In this document: piece by piece, positions 20,437 to 31,300 of the stretch
How positions within the stretch are numbered: the stretch's first letter is position 1
Layout: the number at the start of each line of letters is the position of its first letter
From: Zhongshania aliphaticivorans
GTDB lineage: Bacteria; Pseudomonadota; Gammaproteobacteria; Pseudomonadales; Spongiibacteraceae
Direction: 5' to 3'
DNA: 64,000 nucleotides
NCBI RefSeq assembly: GCF_001586255.1
Contig: NZ_CP014544.1
Span: 2,263,501 to 2,327,500, forward strand
Program-made: the position numbers and the translations under genes
The notes under the pieces: model-generated
What the model was told of the DNA's origin: nothing
The model's database searches: none
The model's input: the letters and a program-made list of their open reading frames with translations, nothing else

Positions 20437-20478
20437 AACTGAACGTTATCTTCTAATTTTTGCAATTACCTCCCGCGC

Positions 20479-20505
20479 GATGATGCACTATATTTGTGCA
20501 TTATC
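20479..20505 (+). promoter_or_regulatory. Inverted repeat upstream of katG
   Basis: GATGATGCAC (20479-20488) and GTGCATTATC (20496-20505) form a 9-of-10 palindrome with a 7-nt centre. It ends 25 bp before katG. It may be an operator, perhaps for OxyR, although it does not match the ATAG-N7-CTAT consensus well. Confidence 0.4.
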
Positions 20506-20530
20506 GATGTACGCTCTGGAGGGCACAATA

Positions 20531-22744
20531 ATGAAACCAACATCCTTATTTACTGGCGCCGCGGCAGGTCTGACTCTGCTTGTCTCGCTAAACGCGGCAG
20601 CGGCAGACGTGGTGTCACCATCCAATCAATTTTGGTGGCCAGACAAACTCAATCTCGATCAACTGCGCGCTCACGACGCCAAATCCAATCCCTACGGCGA
20701 AGACTTCAACTACGCAGAGGCGTTCAAAAGCGTCGACATCAACGCGCTTAAACAAGACATTGAAAAGACCCTTAAAACCTCGCAAGACTGGTGGCCTGCC
20801 GACTGGGGACACTACGGCGGCCTGATGATTCGTATGGCATGGCACGCCGCTGGCACCTATCGCACGGCAGATGGCCGTGGTGGTGCAGAGGGTGCTCAGC
20901 AACGCTTTGAGCCACTAAACAGCTGGCCAGACAATGTCAGCCTAGATAAAGCCCGCCGTTTACTAGAACCGGTCAAGCAAAAGTACGGCCGCAATGTTTC
21001 TTGGGGCGACCTTATGATCTTGGCAGGTAATGTCTCGTTGGAATCAATGGGTTTCAAAACCCTCGGTTTCGCCGGTGGTCGAGTTGATGACTGGGAAGCA
21101 GATCATGTTTACTGGGGCGCAGAAACCAAATGGTTGGCCAATGATAAGCGTTACAAAGATGGCAAGTTAGAAAATCCCCTTGCCGCAGTACAAATGGGCT
21201 TGATCTATGTCAATCCAGAAGGCCCCAACGCCAACCATGACCCTCTTTCCGCTGCTCAAGATATGCGTTTGTCGTTTGGCCGAATGGCCATGAATGACGA
21301 GGAGATTGTCGCATTGGTTGCCGGTGGACACACCCTAGGTAAGGCTCACGGCGCCAAAAAAGGTGAATGCGTTGGTGCCGCACCAGCTGCTGCAGCGATC
21401 GAAGATCAAGGTTTTGGCTGGAAAAATAAATGTGGTAAAGGCAATGCCGAGGACACCATGACCAGCGGATTGGAGGGCGCTTGGACAGCCACTCCCACAA
21501 GGTGGTCCATTCTCTACCTCAGCAATCTAATGAGTTTTGAGTGGCAAAAAACGAAGAGTCCCGCTGGGGCCACCCAATGGACCCCCACGGATACAAGCGC
21601 TGCCAATATGGTTCCGGATGCGCATATACCAGGTAAACGCAGCGCGCCGATTATGTTTACAACCGATATGGCGCTAAAAAAAGATCCGGGATTCCGCAAA
21701 ATAATCGAGCATTTCCTAGCTAATCCAAAAGAGTTCGATGACGCCTACGCTCGCGCCTGGTTTAAGCTAACACATCGCGATATGGGGCCACGCTCTCGCT
21801 ATGTTGGCAGTGAAGTACCGAGCGAAGAATTTATCTGGCAAGACCCCATTCCAGCAGTCGACTACACACTGATAGATGCCAAGGATACCAGCAAACTCAA
21901 GGTAAAAATCCTGAAATCTGGATTGACGATCCCGCAACTGGTCAGGACTGCCTGGGCAGCAGCGTCTGTCTACCGAGACTCAGATCATCGCGGCGGTGCC
22001 AACGGCGCGCGCATTCAGCTGGCACCTCAAAATACCTGGGCCGCTAACGACCCCAAGGAGTTAGCCAAGGTGTTAAAAACCCTGACTAAAGTCCAAAAAG
22101 ACTTTAACAAATCACTGTCTGGCGGCAAAAAAGTCTCCCTGGCAGATGTGATTGTGCTCGGCGGCGCAGCAGCCATTGAACAGGCTGCAAAGAAAGCGGG
22201 ACACAATATTGAAGTCCCCTTCGCCCCTGGTCGTAGCGATGCATCTCAAACCCAGACCGATGTTGAATCCTTTGCCGTATTGGAGCCAAAGGCAGACGCA
22301 TTCCGTAACTATTACACTGACGATGCCTACGGTTCACCAACAGAAATGCTGGTGGAAAAAGCCGATTTGCTGACACTTACAGTGCCAGAAATGACTGCCC
22401 TACTTGGCGGTATGCGTGCCCTCGATGCCAACACAGGGCAAAGCAAGCTTGGCATATTGACCACCCAACCCGGTACCCTGAACAACGACTTTTTTGAGAA
22501 CCTGCTCGATATGTCTACTGTTTGGACAAAGTCATCAACGTCAGACGGAGTTTATGAGGGGCGTGATCGCGCCACCAATAAAGCGAAGTGGACTGCGACA
22601 CCGGTAGATCTGATTTTCGGATCAAACGCCGAGCTGCGCGCACTGACCGAAGCCTATGCTTCCGCAGATGGCGAGAAACAGTTCGTTAATGACTTTGTGG
22701 CGGCATGGGGCAAAGTGATGAAGCTCGATCGCTTCGATATGTAA
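20531..22744 (+). CDS. katG: Catalase-peroxidase with signal peptide
   Basis: Bifunctional haem enzyme that destroys hydrogen peroxide. The 737-residue precursor begins with a Sec signal peptide ([14 protein letters not shown], cleavage near AAAA-D), so it is a periplasmic type. The ATG at 20531 has GGAGGG 7 bp upstream; a longer upstream reading adds no plausible sequence. Active-site features: [12 protein letters not shown] (distal Arg, Trp, His), the Tyr in [11 protein letters not shown] and Met in FGRMAMND forming the crosslinked adduct, and the proximal His in GGHTLGKAH. Both halves of the duplicated peroxidase fold are present. It follows oxyR and ends in a strong terminator. Confidence 0.96.
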   Translation: MKPTSLFTGAAAGLTLLVSLNAAAADVVSPSNQFWWPDKLNLDQLRAHDAKSNPYGEDFNYAEAFKSVDINALKQDIEKTLKTSQDWWPADWGHYGGLMIRMAWHAAGTYRTADGRGGAEGAQQRFEPLNSWPDNVSLDKARRLLEPVKQKYGRNVSWGDLMILAGNVSLESMGFKTLGFAGGRVDDWEADHVYWGAETKWLANDKRYKDGKLENPLAAVQMGLIYVNPEGPNANHDPLSAAQDMRLSFGRMAMNDEEIVALVAGGHTLGKAHGAKKGECVGAAPAAAAIEDQGFGWKNKCGKGNAEDTMTSGLEGAWTATPTRWSILYLSNLMSFEWQKTKSPAGATQWTPTDTSAANMVPDAHIPGKRSAPIMFTTDMALKKDPGFRKIIEHFLANPKEFDDAYARAWFKLTHRDMGPRSRYVGSEVPSEEFIWQDPIPAVDYTLIDAKDTSKLKVKILKSGLTIPQLVRTAWAAASVYRDSDHRGGANGARIQLAPQNTWAANDPKELAKVLKTLTKVQKDFNKSLSGGKKVSLADVIVLGGAAAIEQAAKKAGHNIEVPFAPGRSDASQTQTDVESFAVLEPKADAFRNYYTDDAYGSPTEMLVEKADLLTLTVPEMTALLGGMRALDANTGQSKLGILTTQPGTLNNDFFENLLDMSTVWTKSSTSDGVYEGRDRATNKAKWTATPVDLIFGSNAELRALTEAYASADGEKQFVNDFVAAWGKVMKLDRFDM

Positions 22745-22783
22745 TCCATCACAGGCGCAAGTAATTACTGCCTGACATCGACT

Positions 22784-22812
22784 AAGCGGCGCGTAGAGCG
22801 CCGCTTTTTTTA
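22784..22812 (+). terminator. Intrinsic terminator of katG
   Basis: AAGCGGCGC (22784-22792), loop, GCGCCGCTT (22798-22806), then a T-run. It lies 40 bp past the katG stop and marks the last host feature before the island. Confidence 0.93.
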
Positions 22813-22832
22813 TCTCCTAGTCTGAGCTTAAG

Positions 22833-22850
22833 TTACTCCCATTCGATTGT
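22833..22850 (-). repeat. Distal att-like copy of the guaA 3' end
   Basis: Read on the minus strand, these 18 bases encode Thr-Ile-Glu-Trp-Glu-stop, identical to the C-terminus of GuaA at 35679-35696, with 14 of 18 bases matching. No guaA body is attached. Interpreted as the outer attachment-site copy left by island integration. Confidence 0.75.
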
Positions 22851-22904
22851 AAATAAGCTATTTTTAGCTTTTATTATCAATGGCTTATTTTCCTGCTAAT
22901 CAGT

Positions 22905-22924
22905 AATACCATGAAAAATACCAT
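22905..22924 (+). repeat. 20-bp subterminal direct repeat, left copy
   Basis: AATACCATGAAAAATACCAT, identical to 35590-35609 near the other end of the island, and containing two ATACCAT units. Possibly an arm-type recombinase binding site. Confidence 0.7.
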
Positions 22925-22960
22925 ACTCAGAAACTTTTTAGTTTCGACATTCTGATTCCC

Positions 22961-24148
22961 TCAACAAACCGATAAAAGTGTCTGCTGCACCGTGTTCCAA
23001 GCCACAGTCCAAGCAATCCTTTCCTGTTCCAGACGGACATTCTGTCCCCAGGCATTGCGTTTGATGGCTTGATACACTGCTTGCTCAGAACCCGTCAGCA
23101 AGGGCAATGTGTCCGCAGCATGCTGATCTTTCTCCTCCACCCACAGATCCTGATGGCTTCGGAGGGTCACTTCGTCCATCAATACGGACGTCAGCTTAGG
23201 AAGATAACTTCTGGCACGATTCAGGATCGCAAAGCCATGTGTGTCCAGATCCCCCCAGTAAACGCAGTGCGCCCTGGCCACCCAGGGCAGACGACCCAGT
23301 ACGTCGACCCCATAACCCAGATGCATGATGACAACTGACCCAGGCAGATCATCGAAGGCGAGACCGGTCTGCAGATTCTCGACAATGAAGACGTTGCTAA
23401 CAGGAAGATCGAGCTCAGCCAATTGTTTCCAGGGTGTGGATAGGTCGCTCAGCCCGCCAACCCGTTGTCTCAGGCGGTCATCCAGTATGCGCAGACGGAT
23501 AAGTTGCGGTGGCGCCTGGAGCCCGCAGCATTGAAAAAAATTGCCTTCGGTTGTGGATCCACCTCGCACCGCGTCAACGAGATCAGCCAGAAGCCCTTTG
23601 CGTATTTCAAGCCATTTGCTGTCCAGGCCACTCACGGGCAGTTGCCTGGGATAAAGGTTGGAACCTGGATTTTTCTCGATCCAGGCAACTATATCGACCA
23701 GACGCTGATAATCCACCTCGCTGTAATCAGCTAACATGGCAAAATAACGGGGCAGCTTGTTGCCAAGCTGGGGCCAATGTCCGATAAGATCTCTATACCG
23801 TTGTTGGGCTAGATCCCATCGATCAGCCTCGCCGATCCATTGTGCAACTTCGTCGGGGCCAGACAGTAGCAGTTTCTCGGGAACAGGCTGTGTACCCAGC
23901 TTGCGCCAACGCCTTTCGCTCCAGGAGAGTGACCCCGCACCACGCCAGGATTGCCAGGCCGCTACCCAGGAGCGAACGTCTTCAACCTGCTTTAACGCTT
24001 GGTTTTCCGTAGGGATTCCCAGAGCGACCTTCAGCGGCCAGACCTTCGCTTCCGGCTTCTCCTGATCGCCACTTGCCTCCAACCACTCCCGATGCCGGTT
24101 CCTGAAACGGCGCAGCAACACCTTTTGAACATCATCAGGAAACTTCAA
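22961..24148 (-). CDS. jetD: Wadjet nuclease subunit JetD
   Basis: DNA-cleaving subunit of the type I Wadjet system (DUF3322/DUF2220), which cuts circular plasmid DNA extruded by the JetABC condensin-like motor. The 395 residues have an N-terminal DUF3322 half (KFPDDVQKVLLRRFRNRHREWL) and a C-terminal Toprim-like half. The latter's acidic residues lie in FIVENLQTG (Glu) and YWGDLDTHGFAIL (Asp-x-Asp). I chose a TTG start at 24148 because AGGAGG lies exactly 6 bp upstream and the resulting N-terminus matches the family; an in-frame TTG at 24211 lacks this. It overlaps jetC by 14 bp. Last gene of the operon. Confidence 0.9.
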   Translation of the reverse strand: MKFPDDVQKVLLRRFRNRHREWLEASGDQEKPEAKVWPLKVALGIPTENQALKQVEDVRSWVAAWQSWRGAGSLSWSERRWRKLGTQPVPEKLLLSGPDEVAQWIGEADRWDLAQQRYRDLIGHWPQLGNKLPRYFAMLADYSEVDYQRLVDIVAWIEKNPGSNLYPRQLPVSGLDSKWLEIRKGLLADLVDAVRGGSTTEGNFFQCCGLQAPPQLIRLRILDDRLRQRVGGLSDLSTPWKQLAELDLPVSNVFIVENLQTGLAFDDLPGSVVIMHLGYGVDVLGRLPWVARAHCVYWGDLDTHGFAILNRARSYLPKLTSVLMDEVTLRSHQDLWVEEKDQHAADTLPLLTGSEQAVYQAIKRNAWGQNVRLEQERIAWTVAWNTVQQTLLSVC

Positions 24149-27100
24149 CGCTTGCCTCCTGATGGGCGTGAGCAGGCAGTTGCAGGCGCTGCTGCTCCGA
24201 ATCGTATTCAATTATCAATACGCCGGAAACACGCCGGTCACTAATATCGATAAAGCAGGCACCACCAATAAACGGTTCCAGGGTCATGACCGACTTCAAC
24301 GGTGTGGCGACAATCATCTGAAAACCGAAGTTTTTGAAAATATTCATTGCCAGCGCGGTGAACTCGTTGTCTGCTTTGTCAAAGGCCTCATCGAGCACCA
24401 CCGGCGCATACAGGGGTACACCGTGTTCATTGCCGCCCAACTGGTAGCGCAACGCCGCAGCCAGGCAGGTTGTCGCCAACTTTTGTCGTTGACCGCCCGA
24501 CTTGCCCGACCCACTGCGATAGACCTCCACCTCGACACCGCTCTCATCGGTCTCCCTGCCGATGAACTCCATATGTTGCCGCACATCCAGCACCGACTGG
24601 CGCCAGCGTTTGTCCTCCGGCTCCTGGCTGGAAAGGCGTTCTACCAGACGACGCAGTGCCAGAAAGCGCGACTCCGCCAACTCGCGGTCCTCACTCCAGG
24701 CGTGGCTCAAGGCCTGCTGGATCTCCTGCTTGAACTCGCGCACACCCGGTAGCTGCCGATCGCTGGGATCGATTTGCAGATAAGTGGTTTGATGGGTGCT
24801 CTGATTGAATGGCACCTGGGCGAGACTGTCGTTGACCAGATCCATGCGCTCCAGGATTTCCTTGCGGGCATCACTCAGATAGGTGGCAAGCGCCGCCAGG
24901 TTCTGGTGGCTCTGGCTCTCCAGTAATTCAAAAAAGCGCTGCTCGTGGGCTGGAAGACCATCGGTCTCCAATCGGGTCAGCTTGGAGAAAAAGTCCGAGG
25001 CAGCGGCAAGGGTCGCGTCGAGTCCCTCCGCTTCTGCAGGCCACTCGAAAATGAACTCGTCGAACTGCTTTTCGATGAACCGATCGCACTTGGCCACGTC
25101 CCTGGTCAGGACGTCCATCTCATCGCGTATCGACCTCTCCACAGAACGGATGAGTTTGTCCAGGTTTTCCAACCGTACTAGCTCCGCGAGCGTATTGAAT
25201 CGCTCGTCTAATCCCTGCTGTTGTCGGGATGTCAACGGAACAATGGTTGGATCATCCTGAAGATTCTTTAAGGTCTCCTCGTGTTCATCGACTTTACCGA
25301 CGACCTTCTCATAGGCGATGGTTGTCTTGCGCAGTGTTTCATCGGCGTCCCTAACGACTTTTTTCTGCCGCTCGATTTGATCGGCCACATTCTTCAGCTC
25401 ACTGTTACCTTCCAGGGCATCACGAATCCGGCGTTCCAGCTTGTCGATACCCGTGAGCAATGGCGCAACGTCCACCTCCTGCCACTGCAGGCTGGCCAGT
25501 GTCTGGCAATGCATCGCGCGTTTGGCCCGGGCACCCTCCTGCTCAATGAGCGCCTTGATTCGTTCATCCAGATCAGAGATTTTCCCTGCAAGCTCCTGTG
25601 CCTGCTTGCGGTAGAGCGCCAGCTTCTCACGGTTATCGAAACCCAACACCCAAAACCGGCGATCACTGACATCGCGGCGATCATCTTTCTCGTGGCGGGT
25701 CTTGCTGTGTTTGACCTGTCCCTCGCGGGTCAGAGCCCGCTCCGCGCGCCGGAAAGATTGAATGGAGTCGACACAGGCGTAATCGAAACGGCGGCGCAGC
25801 TCCGTGCTCAGCCACTCGGATTGATTGCATTCTTTGATCGTTAACTTGAGCACCAGTGAATCGGTGCTGACCGTTCTGGCTGGCTTACGATCAAGCTGTC
25901 CCGTGCGGTAATAAACCAACCGCTGGCCCAGATGGCGGCTGTTGATATGATTGGATAGCGCGGAATAGTGGCGTTCATCGACCAGCAGAGAAAGCGCAAA
26001 GCCGTGCAGCACCCGCTCGATAGCTCCCTGCCATTCCGCCTCATCTGACTTCACTTCAATCAGCTCACCGATAAAGGGCAACGCACTCTCCGATACGCCG
26101 ATGGCAGTGGCTATCGCCTGACGCAGATCCAGCATATGCGCAGGAATATTAGAGGGCTGCCGCTCCAGGGCCTTCACCTCACCGGCGGTGTGCGTAAACG
26201 CCGTCTCGGCCTCCTTCTTTTCGATCACCAACAGATCGCGCTGTTCGCGGATCTCGCTACTGCCACTCTCCCAGCGTTCAAGTTCCTGACGCGCATCGCC
26301 GACCAGCTCGGCAAACCCTTGAGGAGAGTTCGGAAAAGTCCAGTCGAGTTGTCGGCAGGCTTCCTTGGCTTGCCCCTGCTTTCTCAAGCACTGCTCGCGC
26401 TGCAGCTCCAGGGTGGACTTCTCCGCCTGCCAGGCTTCCACGTGGTCGCCGCCAACCTCCCTATGGCGACGTTCCAGTTCGCGCAAAGAGTCACTATGCT
26501 GGTTGAGCGCCGCCTGCTTCCGGCTGATCTCACCCTGCAAACCGTCAGCCTGAATATTCAAGCGCTCGATCTGATCCTGCAGCAGCTCCATACGGCGACG
26601 CCCACCGTAACTGTCAATGCCGGCCAGAAGTTCGTTGAGGCCACCGCGTTCATTCAGCAGCAACTCTCGCTGTTGATGCTTCTCTCGTGCCGGAACCAGT
26701 GTCTCCAACTGCCGACGTGCGGTCACCACCGCCTGGTGCGCTGCATTGAGTTCATCAAACTCACTGAGCAGGCGGTCGGCTACCTCGAAGGTCGCGGGTC
26801 TGTCCAGCATGAAGTCCCGCAGAAAGGTATTGAGATCACCCAGGTTCTTGGCCGACTGCGTCTTGTGCAACAAGCGCAGCGCCATCTCGCTGTCGATCCC
26901 CAGCAAGCGACGAAACCGCTCAGCATAGGCGCTGAACTCGCTGCGATGAAAGGCATCATCAAGTGTCTGTTTGAGCTTGCGCACATCCAGATTGGACTGC
27001 CCGAACACTTCCAACTCATTGAGTTCAACAGGACGTTCGAAGATCATGAAATGGCGTTTCACGTCGCCGGGCCCATTGGCACTCCCGCGCAGCCATAAGA

Positions 27101-27500
27101 GCTGCACCAGCACCACATGCCGCCCCAGGGCGTTCCGGTAGCTTAGCGCCAGGGCCGACCAGGTCGTCCCGGGGCGCAGGTAGCGCGTGGCAATTTCACC
27201 CGAAGCATCGTCCTTTTGCTCCGCCCAAGCGCCGCGAATATAACTCACCAGATTACGATCACGTCCCGTTTTTTCCGCCTCTCGCGCCGCAGCGTTGAAA
27301 TCAACCCAACGTGGCGGCACCAGCAAGGCGGAGAAGGCGTCGAGTAGCGTTGATTTCCCTGCGCCCGACCGGCCCACAAACAGAAAGCCCTGTTCCGTGA
27401 TCGGGATATCGTGAACATCGGAGAAAGTGCCCCAGTTATAGACCTGAAGCCGGGACATGCGGAATTGTTCCGGCGCGAACAGGGTAGACTGCTCGCTCAT
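24135..27500 (-). CDS. jetC: Wadjet SMC-like ATPase JetC
   Basis: MukB/SMC-type motor protein of 1,121 residues that, by homology, extrudes DNA loops using ATP. Walker A is GRSGAGKST at residues 43-51 after the strand LQVYNWGTF. Two long coiled-coil stretches enclose a central hinge-like region around residues 470-640. The C-terminal head has the ABC signature SGGQRQKLATTCLAAALRY and Walker B PVVLDEAFDKAD. Its ATG overlaps the jetB stop (ATGA), so translation is likely coupled. No disruption is seen. Confidence 0.93.
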   Translation of the reverse strand: MSEQSTLFAPEQFRMSRLQVYNWGTFSDVHDIPITEQGFLFVGRSGAGKSTLLDAFSALLVPPRWVDFNAAAREAEKTGRDRNLVSYIRGAWAEQKDDASGEIATRYLRPGTTWSALALSYRNALGRHVVLVQLLWLRGSANGPGDVKRHFMIFERPVELNELEVFGQSNLDVRKLKQTLDDAFHRSEFSAYAERFRRLLGIDSEMALRLLHKTQSAKNLGDLNTFLRDFMLDRPATFEVADRLLSEFDELNAAHQAVVTARRQLETLVPAREKHQQRELLLNERGGLNELLAGIDSYGGRRRMELLQDQIERLNIQADGLQGEISRKQAALNQHSDSLRELERRHREVGGDHVEAWQAEKSTLELQREQCLRKQGQAKEACRQLDWTFPNSPQGFAELVGDARQELERWESGSSEIREQRDLLVIEKKEAETAFTHTAGEVKALERQPSNIPAHMLDLRQAIATAIGVSESALPFIGELIEVKSDEAEWQGAIERVLHGFALSLLVDERHYSALSNHINSRHLGQRLVYYRTGQLDRKPARTVSTDSLVLKLTIKECNQSEWLSTELRRRFDYACVDSIQSFRRAERALTREGQVKHSKTRHEKDDRRDVSDRRFWVLGFDNREKLALYRKQAQELAGKISDLDERIKALIEQEGARAKRAMHCQTLASLQWQEVDVAPLLTGIDKLERRIRDALEGNSELKNVADQIERQKKVVRDADETLRKTTIAYEKVVGKVDEHEETLKNLQDDPTIVPLTSRQQQGLDERFNTLAELVRLENLDKLIRSVERSIRDEMDVLTRDVAKCDRFIEKQFDEFIFEWPAEAEGLDATLAAASDFFSKLTRLETDGLPAHEQRFFELLESQSHQNLAALATYLSDARKEILERMDLVNDSLAQVPFNQSTHQTTYLQIDPSDRQLPGVREFKQEIQQALSHAWSEDRELAESRFLALRRLVERLSSQEPEDKRWRQSVLDVRQHMEFIGRETDESGVEVEVYRSGSGKSGGQRQKLATTCLAAALRYQLGGNEHGVPLYAPVVLDEAFDKADNEFTALAMNIFKNFGFQMIVATPLKSVMTLEPFIGGACFIDISDRRVSGVLIIEYDSEQQRLQLPAHAHQEASVEVS

Positions 27501-28258
27501 CCCTTCCCCTCCCCTGACGGCATTTCATCATCTTGTTCCGACGATGCTTCCGGCGCCCGCATATCATGGTAAATCCGGGTCAGCGCCTGAATCTCTTCGG
27601 CCGAGAACAGCAACTTCAGCGTGGGCGAAATTTCGAAGCGATTTTCGCTTGCGCGAATCTTGCGCAGGATGCTGTGTTTTTTGATCTTCTCGATCGATGC
27701 ATGGATACGCTTCTCGAACAGCGCCCGATCAGTATTGCCGGCCTGTTGATAAACCCCGAGAAACTCAATGATCTCGTCGGTCGATACCACCGCACGGTCG
27801 CCATGTGCTTCGGCCTGGGTGAGTCGCTGGCGCAGGTGGAGCAGCAGAATGGAATCCAGGAAAGTCAATTTAGCGCGACGCAGCAGCCGGGGAGCTTCCA
27901 GGTCACCGGTCTCGGCCTGACGGGTAAAAGCCACTTGCAGATCCCGATCAATCACCAACTGCAGGAACAACTCCGACAAACGACAGCGGATCGCCGCTTC
28001 ATCGCGAATCAGGATTGGCCAGAGTTTGGAGTGCCGCTGACCGTCCAGTGACGGGCCGGCAAGGAGCTGTACCAGCACACGACGGGTATCCAGTGACAAC
28101 TCACCGCTATCGCCCGGATACAAAGCCTGGTCCGGCTCCTGTTCGGTGTCCTCTGCATTCAGCATCTCTTCCTCTATCGCTCTTTCTTCAGGTACTCTTT
28201 TATCAGGTACTCTTTTTTCAGACGCTCTGTCTCCAGACATAGGGTCAGACCAATTCAT
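27497..28258 (-). CDS. jetB: Wadjet MukE-like subunit JetB
   Basis: DUF4194 protein of 253 residues, the MukE/KITE-like accessory subunit that bridges JetA and JetC. Central winged-helix-rich sequence includes RVLVQLLAGPSLDGQRHSKLW, and the C-terminal part has FEKRIHASIEKIKKHSILRK. The acidic/basic N-terminus contains a short DNA repeat with 15-bp period (28188-28216) encoding RVPDKRVPEER. Before the transposon arrived, its ATG lay inside the last codons of jetA. The AAGGGA ribosome site (28265-28273 region) lies between the start and the insertion, so it survives. jetC begins in an ATGA overlap. Confidence 0.9.
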   Translation of the reverse strand: MNWSDPMSGDRASEKRVPDKRVPEERAIEEEMLNAEDTEQEPDQALYPGDSGELSLDTRRVLVQLLAGPSLDGQRHSKLWPILIRDEAAIRCRLSELFLQLVIDRDLQVAFTRQAETGDLEAPRLLRRAKLTFLDSILLLHLRQRLTQAEAHGDRAVVSTDEIIEFLGVYQQAGNTDRALFEKRIHASIEKIKKHSILRKIRASENRFEISPTLKLLFSAEEIQALTRIYHDMRAPEASSEQDDEMPSGEGKG

Positions 28259-28288
28259 TCAGGCGATCCCTTAGAAAATAGATTTTTG

Positions 28289-28293
28289 GAATA
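28289..28293 (+). repeat. Tn3 target-site duplication, left
   Basis: GAATA directly abuts the left transposon end and is repeated at 31521-31525. Five bases is the standard Tn3-family duplication. Confidence 0.93.
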
Positions 28294-28332
28294 GGGGTCC
28301 TAGGGATTTTGCCTCCAAATACTGCAAAAACC
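28294..28332 (+). repeat. Tn3-family terminal inverted repeat, left
   Basis: 39 bp beginning GGGGTCCTAGGGATTTTGCC, exactly complementary to 31482-31520. Confidence 0.95.
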
Positions 28333-28369
28333 TCCGAAGCCCCCGTGTTTGCTAGCCTGTAGAGAGGCA

Positions 28370-31300
28370 TCAATTTTTACTTATCGGCCGATAGCCCTCA
28401 ATCGGCGCCATTAAATCATCCAGTTTAGGCAGCTCTCCCGTCGGCGCGAACGTATACGTACCCCGGAAGTTGATATTCTCCCACGCGACAGGTGATGCGC
28501 CCTTTACGGTTTCCATGTGTTTTTCGCTGCCCTGCTCCTCGAAGCTGTCCAGCAGGTTGCTGAGTACTTTCGAGTTGAAGTAGATAATGGCATTTGCTAC
28601 CAGCCGGGCGCTTTCGTTCCAGATTTGTATCTCCTCGTCGCTATTTCCCCGGAACCTGTCGCTGTTCACGTTGCTGATTGCCCGGCGCAACTGGTGATAA
28701 GCTTCTCCCCGATTCAAGGCTCGTTGCACGTGGTTTCTAAGACTGGCGTCATCGATGTAATCCAGCAGATATTGGGCCTTCAATAGTCGGTTATATTCAG
28801 TCAGCGCTTTCAGTAGAGGGTGATTTTGCTTGTAGCCTGAGAGTTTCCGGACCAATGTGGCTTGGGTGGTTTTCCGGTGAGCCAGCGAGACGGCAATTCG
28901 CTGGATGGTATCCCAGCGCTCCATGATGCTCTGCGTATTAATCGGTTTACGCAACGCGAGTTTCACGCGCTGATTCTCGTCCTCGGAGATATCGAACATC
29001 TCATTGATGACCCTACCTACCTGAGCATATCGGGGGGCGAACCGATATCCAAACAGATCGAGTAAGGCAAAATTTACATGGTTTACCCCGTGGGTGTCAG
29101 TAGAGAGCGTATCCGGGATGATCTCGGTACTATTGTTCATCAGAAGGTCAAAGATGTAATGGGATTCATGTTCGTTAGCGCCGATCACCCGGGCATTGAT
29201 TGCCATATGATTGGCATTCAGGCTGATCGCTGAGACCCCTTTGCTGGTACCGAAGTATTTTGAGGAATACCGGGTACGGAATGTCTCGCGCTTAGCTTCG
29301 AACTTTTGGCCATCGGCGCTGGCATGCAGGTTGTCATCCTGGATATTGTAGTGATTAAAAATGCTCAGTCGCGTGGTGGCGTTGTTGATGCGGTCATTAG
29401 CGGCATTCAATGTTTCCAGCCGAAGGTAGTTCGCCTGGATCGTACTCAGCTGATCATAGGTGCGGTCAGAGATCTGGGCGATACCATAGATGCCCTGGTT
29501 TGTGGCATTGGCGATCAAGATCGCCAACAGGTCCACTTCATACTGGCGGCTTTTGGAGGTCATGCCCAGCACGTGCTCAAAGTCGTCAATAAATCCGGTA
29601 TCCTGATCCACCACGCGCAAGACATCGGCGACTCCGATTGCCCTCATTTGCTGGAAGAACGGATTGTTCACCAGATGTTTTTTGCCGGTGGTCGGTAAGC
29701 GCCAAAGGTGTTTACCACCCTTCGGGCGCAGAATGATATCCCTGTTGTCCACGCGTTCCAGATAGTCGCTGACTTCGTATAGCCGAGTGGTCAACCGATC
29801 CGCCATGCGCGGGATCAGTTGCTTTGGATCCTCAGTAATTTTGGGTTGCTTCGTACCCTCGACCAAGGCCTGCTTCTGATTTTTCCAAGTCTGTGGTTTT
29901 ACCAGATCGTCGTCCAGTGCACGATACCGTATGACTTCTGGCAGCACTAACTGGCCGTTTAGGCGGCTGGGAATCTGCAAATACAAGAACCATTCATATC
30001 TAGCCTTGTCTATGCCGCCGTCAGGTTTCAACAAGAGTGGTCGCGTGGCTTTTGGCGGTAGACGCCGGTCAATACTGGCATCTCTGAGCATGTTGCCGGC
30101 CGCCAGCTCCTGTCGAGTTTGGCTCAAGACCGCTGCCAACCGTTGTGTTTTATCGGTGCCTTCGATGCGTAGACAGCAAAAGAGTGATCGTAACAGGCCG
30201 GTTCTCAACGTGGATTCCGTATCCAGGTGTTGCCAGAACGCCTCATCCGCCGACTGCTTCTGATTGCCGAGGTACCGGCAGACTGAACTCAGCTCGTTGG
30301 CATTGAGAACCTGGAACGCTTGTTTCTGTACAGCATGGAATGACGTATTGGGGTCGATACGATCATCAACAAACAGGCACAAGATTTCTGCAGCCTTACT
30401 CACATTGGTAGCCGCCTTTTGCCAATCCCGATAAACTCGATCCTGCGCCAGCTGATGCGCTCGTTGCTTTACCTGTCGAACGTGGTGAATGAACCCTTCG
30501 GCCATGCGTTCCAACCCCTCCTGATATCGAAACTGTAGGTAGCAAAGCAGATATAGGCACTGGTTCTCTGGCGACTGACGCTTGATTTTGGCGCCGTAAT
30601 ATTGAATCCGTTCGGCATAGTGCTGCTGATTTTTTTGAGACAGAGAAAGCGAGTCGAGGACAACGGTCACCTCTGCCATCAGCGGTTGAATGTGGTGATA
30701 CACCGCGAGTTCTTTCTGCAACTCGGTGCCGGTGAAATTGCGCGCGCCGCCGCGCAATTGTGTTAACGTAAGCTGGTCATTACCGGATACCAGTGTATTT
30801 AGTACAGTCGTCAATTTTGGGCTACACGCGGCGCCGATCTTCTCATGCAGTCGCTGCTGATGCTGGTTAACCACCTGACTGACGATCTTCTGCAGGGTGC
30901 TATAGGCAGGAATGGCAATTTTCTGGTGGGCCAGGAACTCAATCGCTGCATCAAAGAGAGCACGAGGTGCAACCCAGCTTTCAGCACAGGCCAATAAGTG
31001 TTCAACAAGCCGGGGTTGATGCTCAGGATCTTTCCAATTTTCATATTCGATCATGGAAAAAATCCGTTCATAAATGCGGGACTTTTGATCGGATTTCAGA
31101 CTGAAGCGTCGAAATTTCAGGCCATCAAAGTGGCTTTTTGCGATAAATCCCAGGTCATCCTGCATGGATTTAAACGTCGGATTGAGCAAGATCGGTTTGC
31201 ATTTGAAGTAGCCCAACAATGCGACGGCGATACAGCGATACTTGCGCTGCCTTATTCTGGCCAGCTCAGCACGCTCTTTATCATTCAGCGTGAAGTAAAA

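Noticed and set aside
24149-24211. Longer jetD reading frame starting at TTG 24211
   Set aside because: It would overlap jetC by 77 bp and add a non-family N-terminus, whereas TTG 24148 has a perfect AGGAGG at 6 bp.
25281-25844. 187-residue plus-strand frame
   Set aside because: Antisense to the jetC coiled-coil region, with no ribosome site or domain.
26136-27098. 320-residue frame on the plus strand
   Set aside because: It is antisense to jetC, which has full SMC motifs. The frame is a by-product of jetC codon use.
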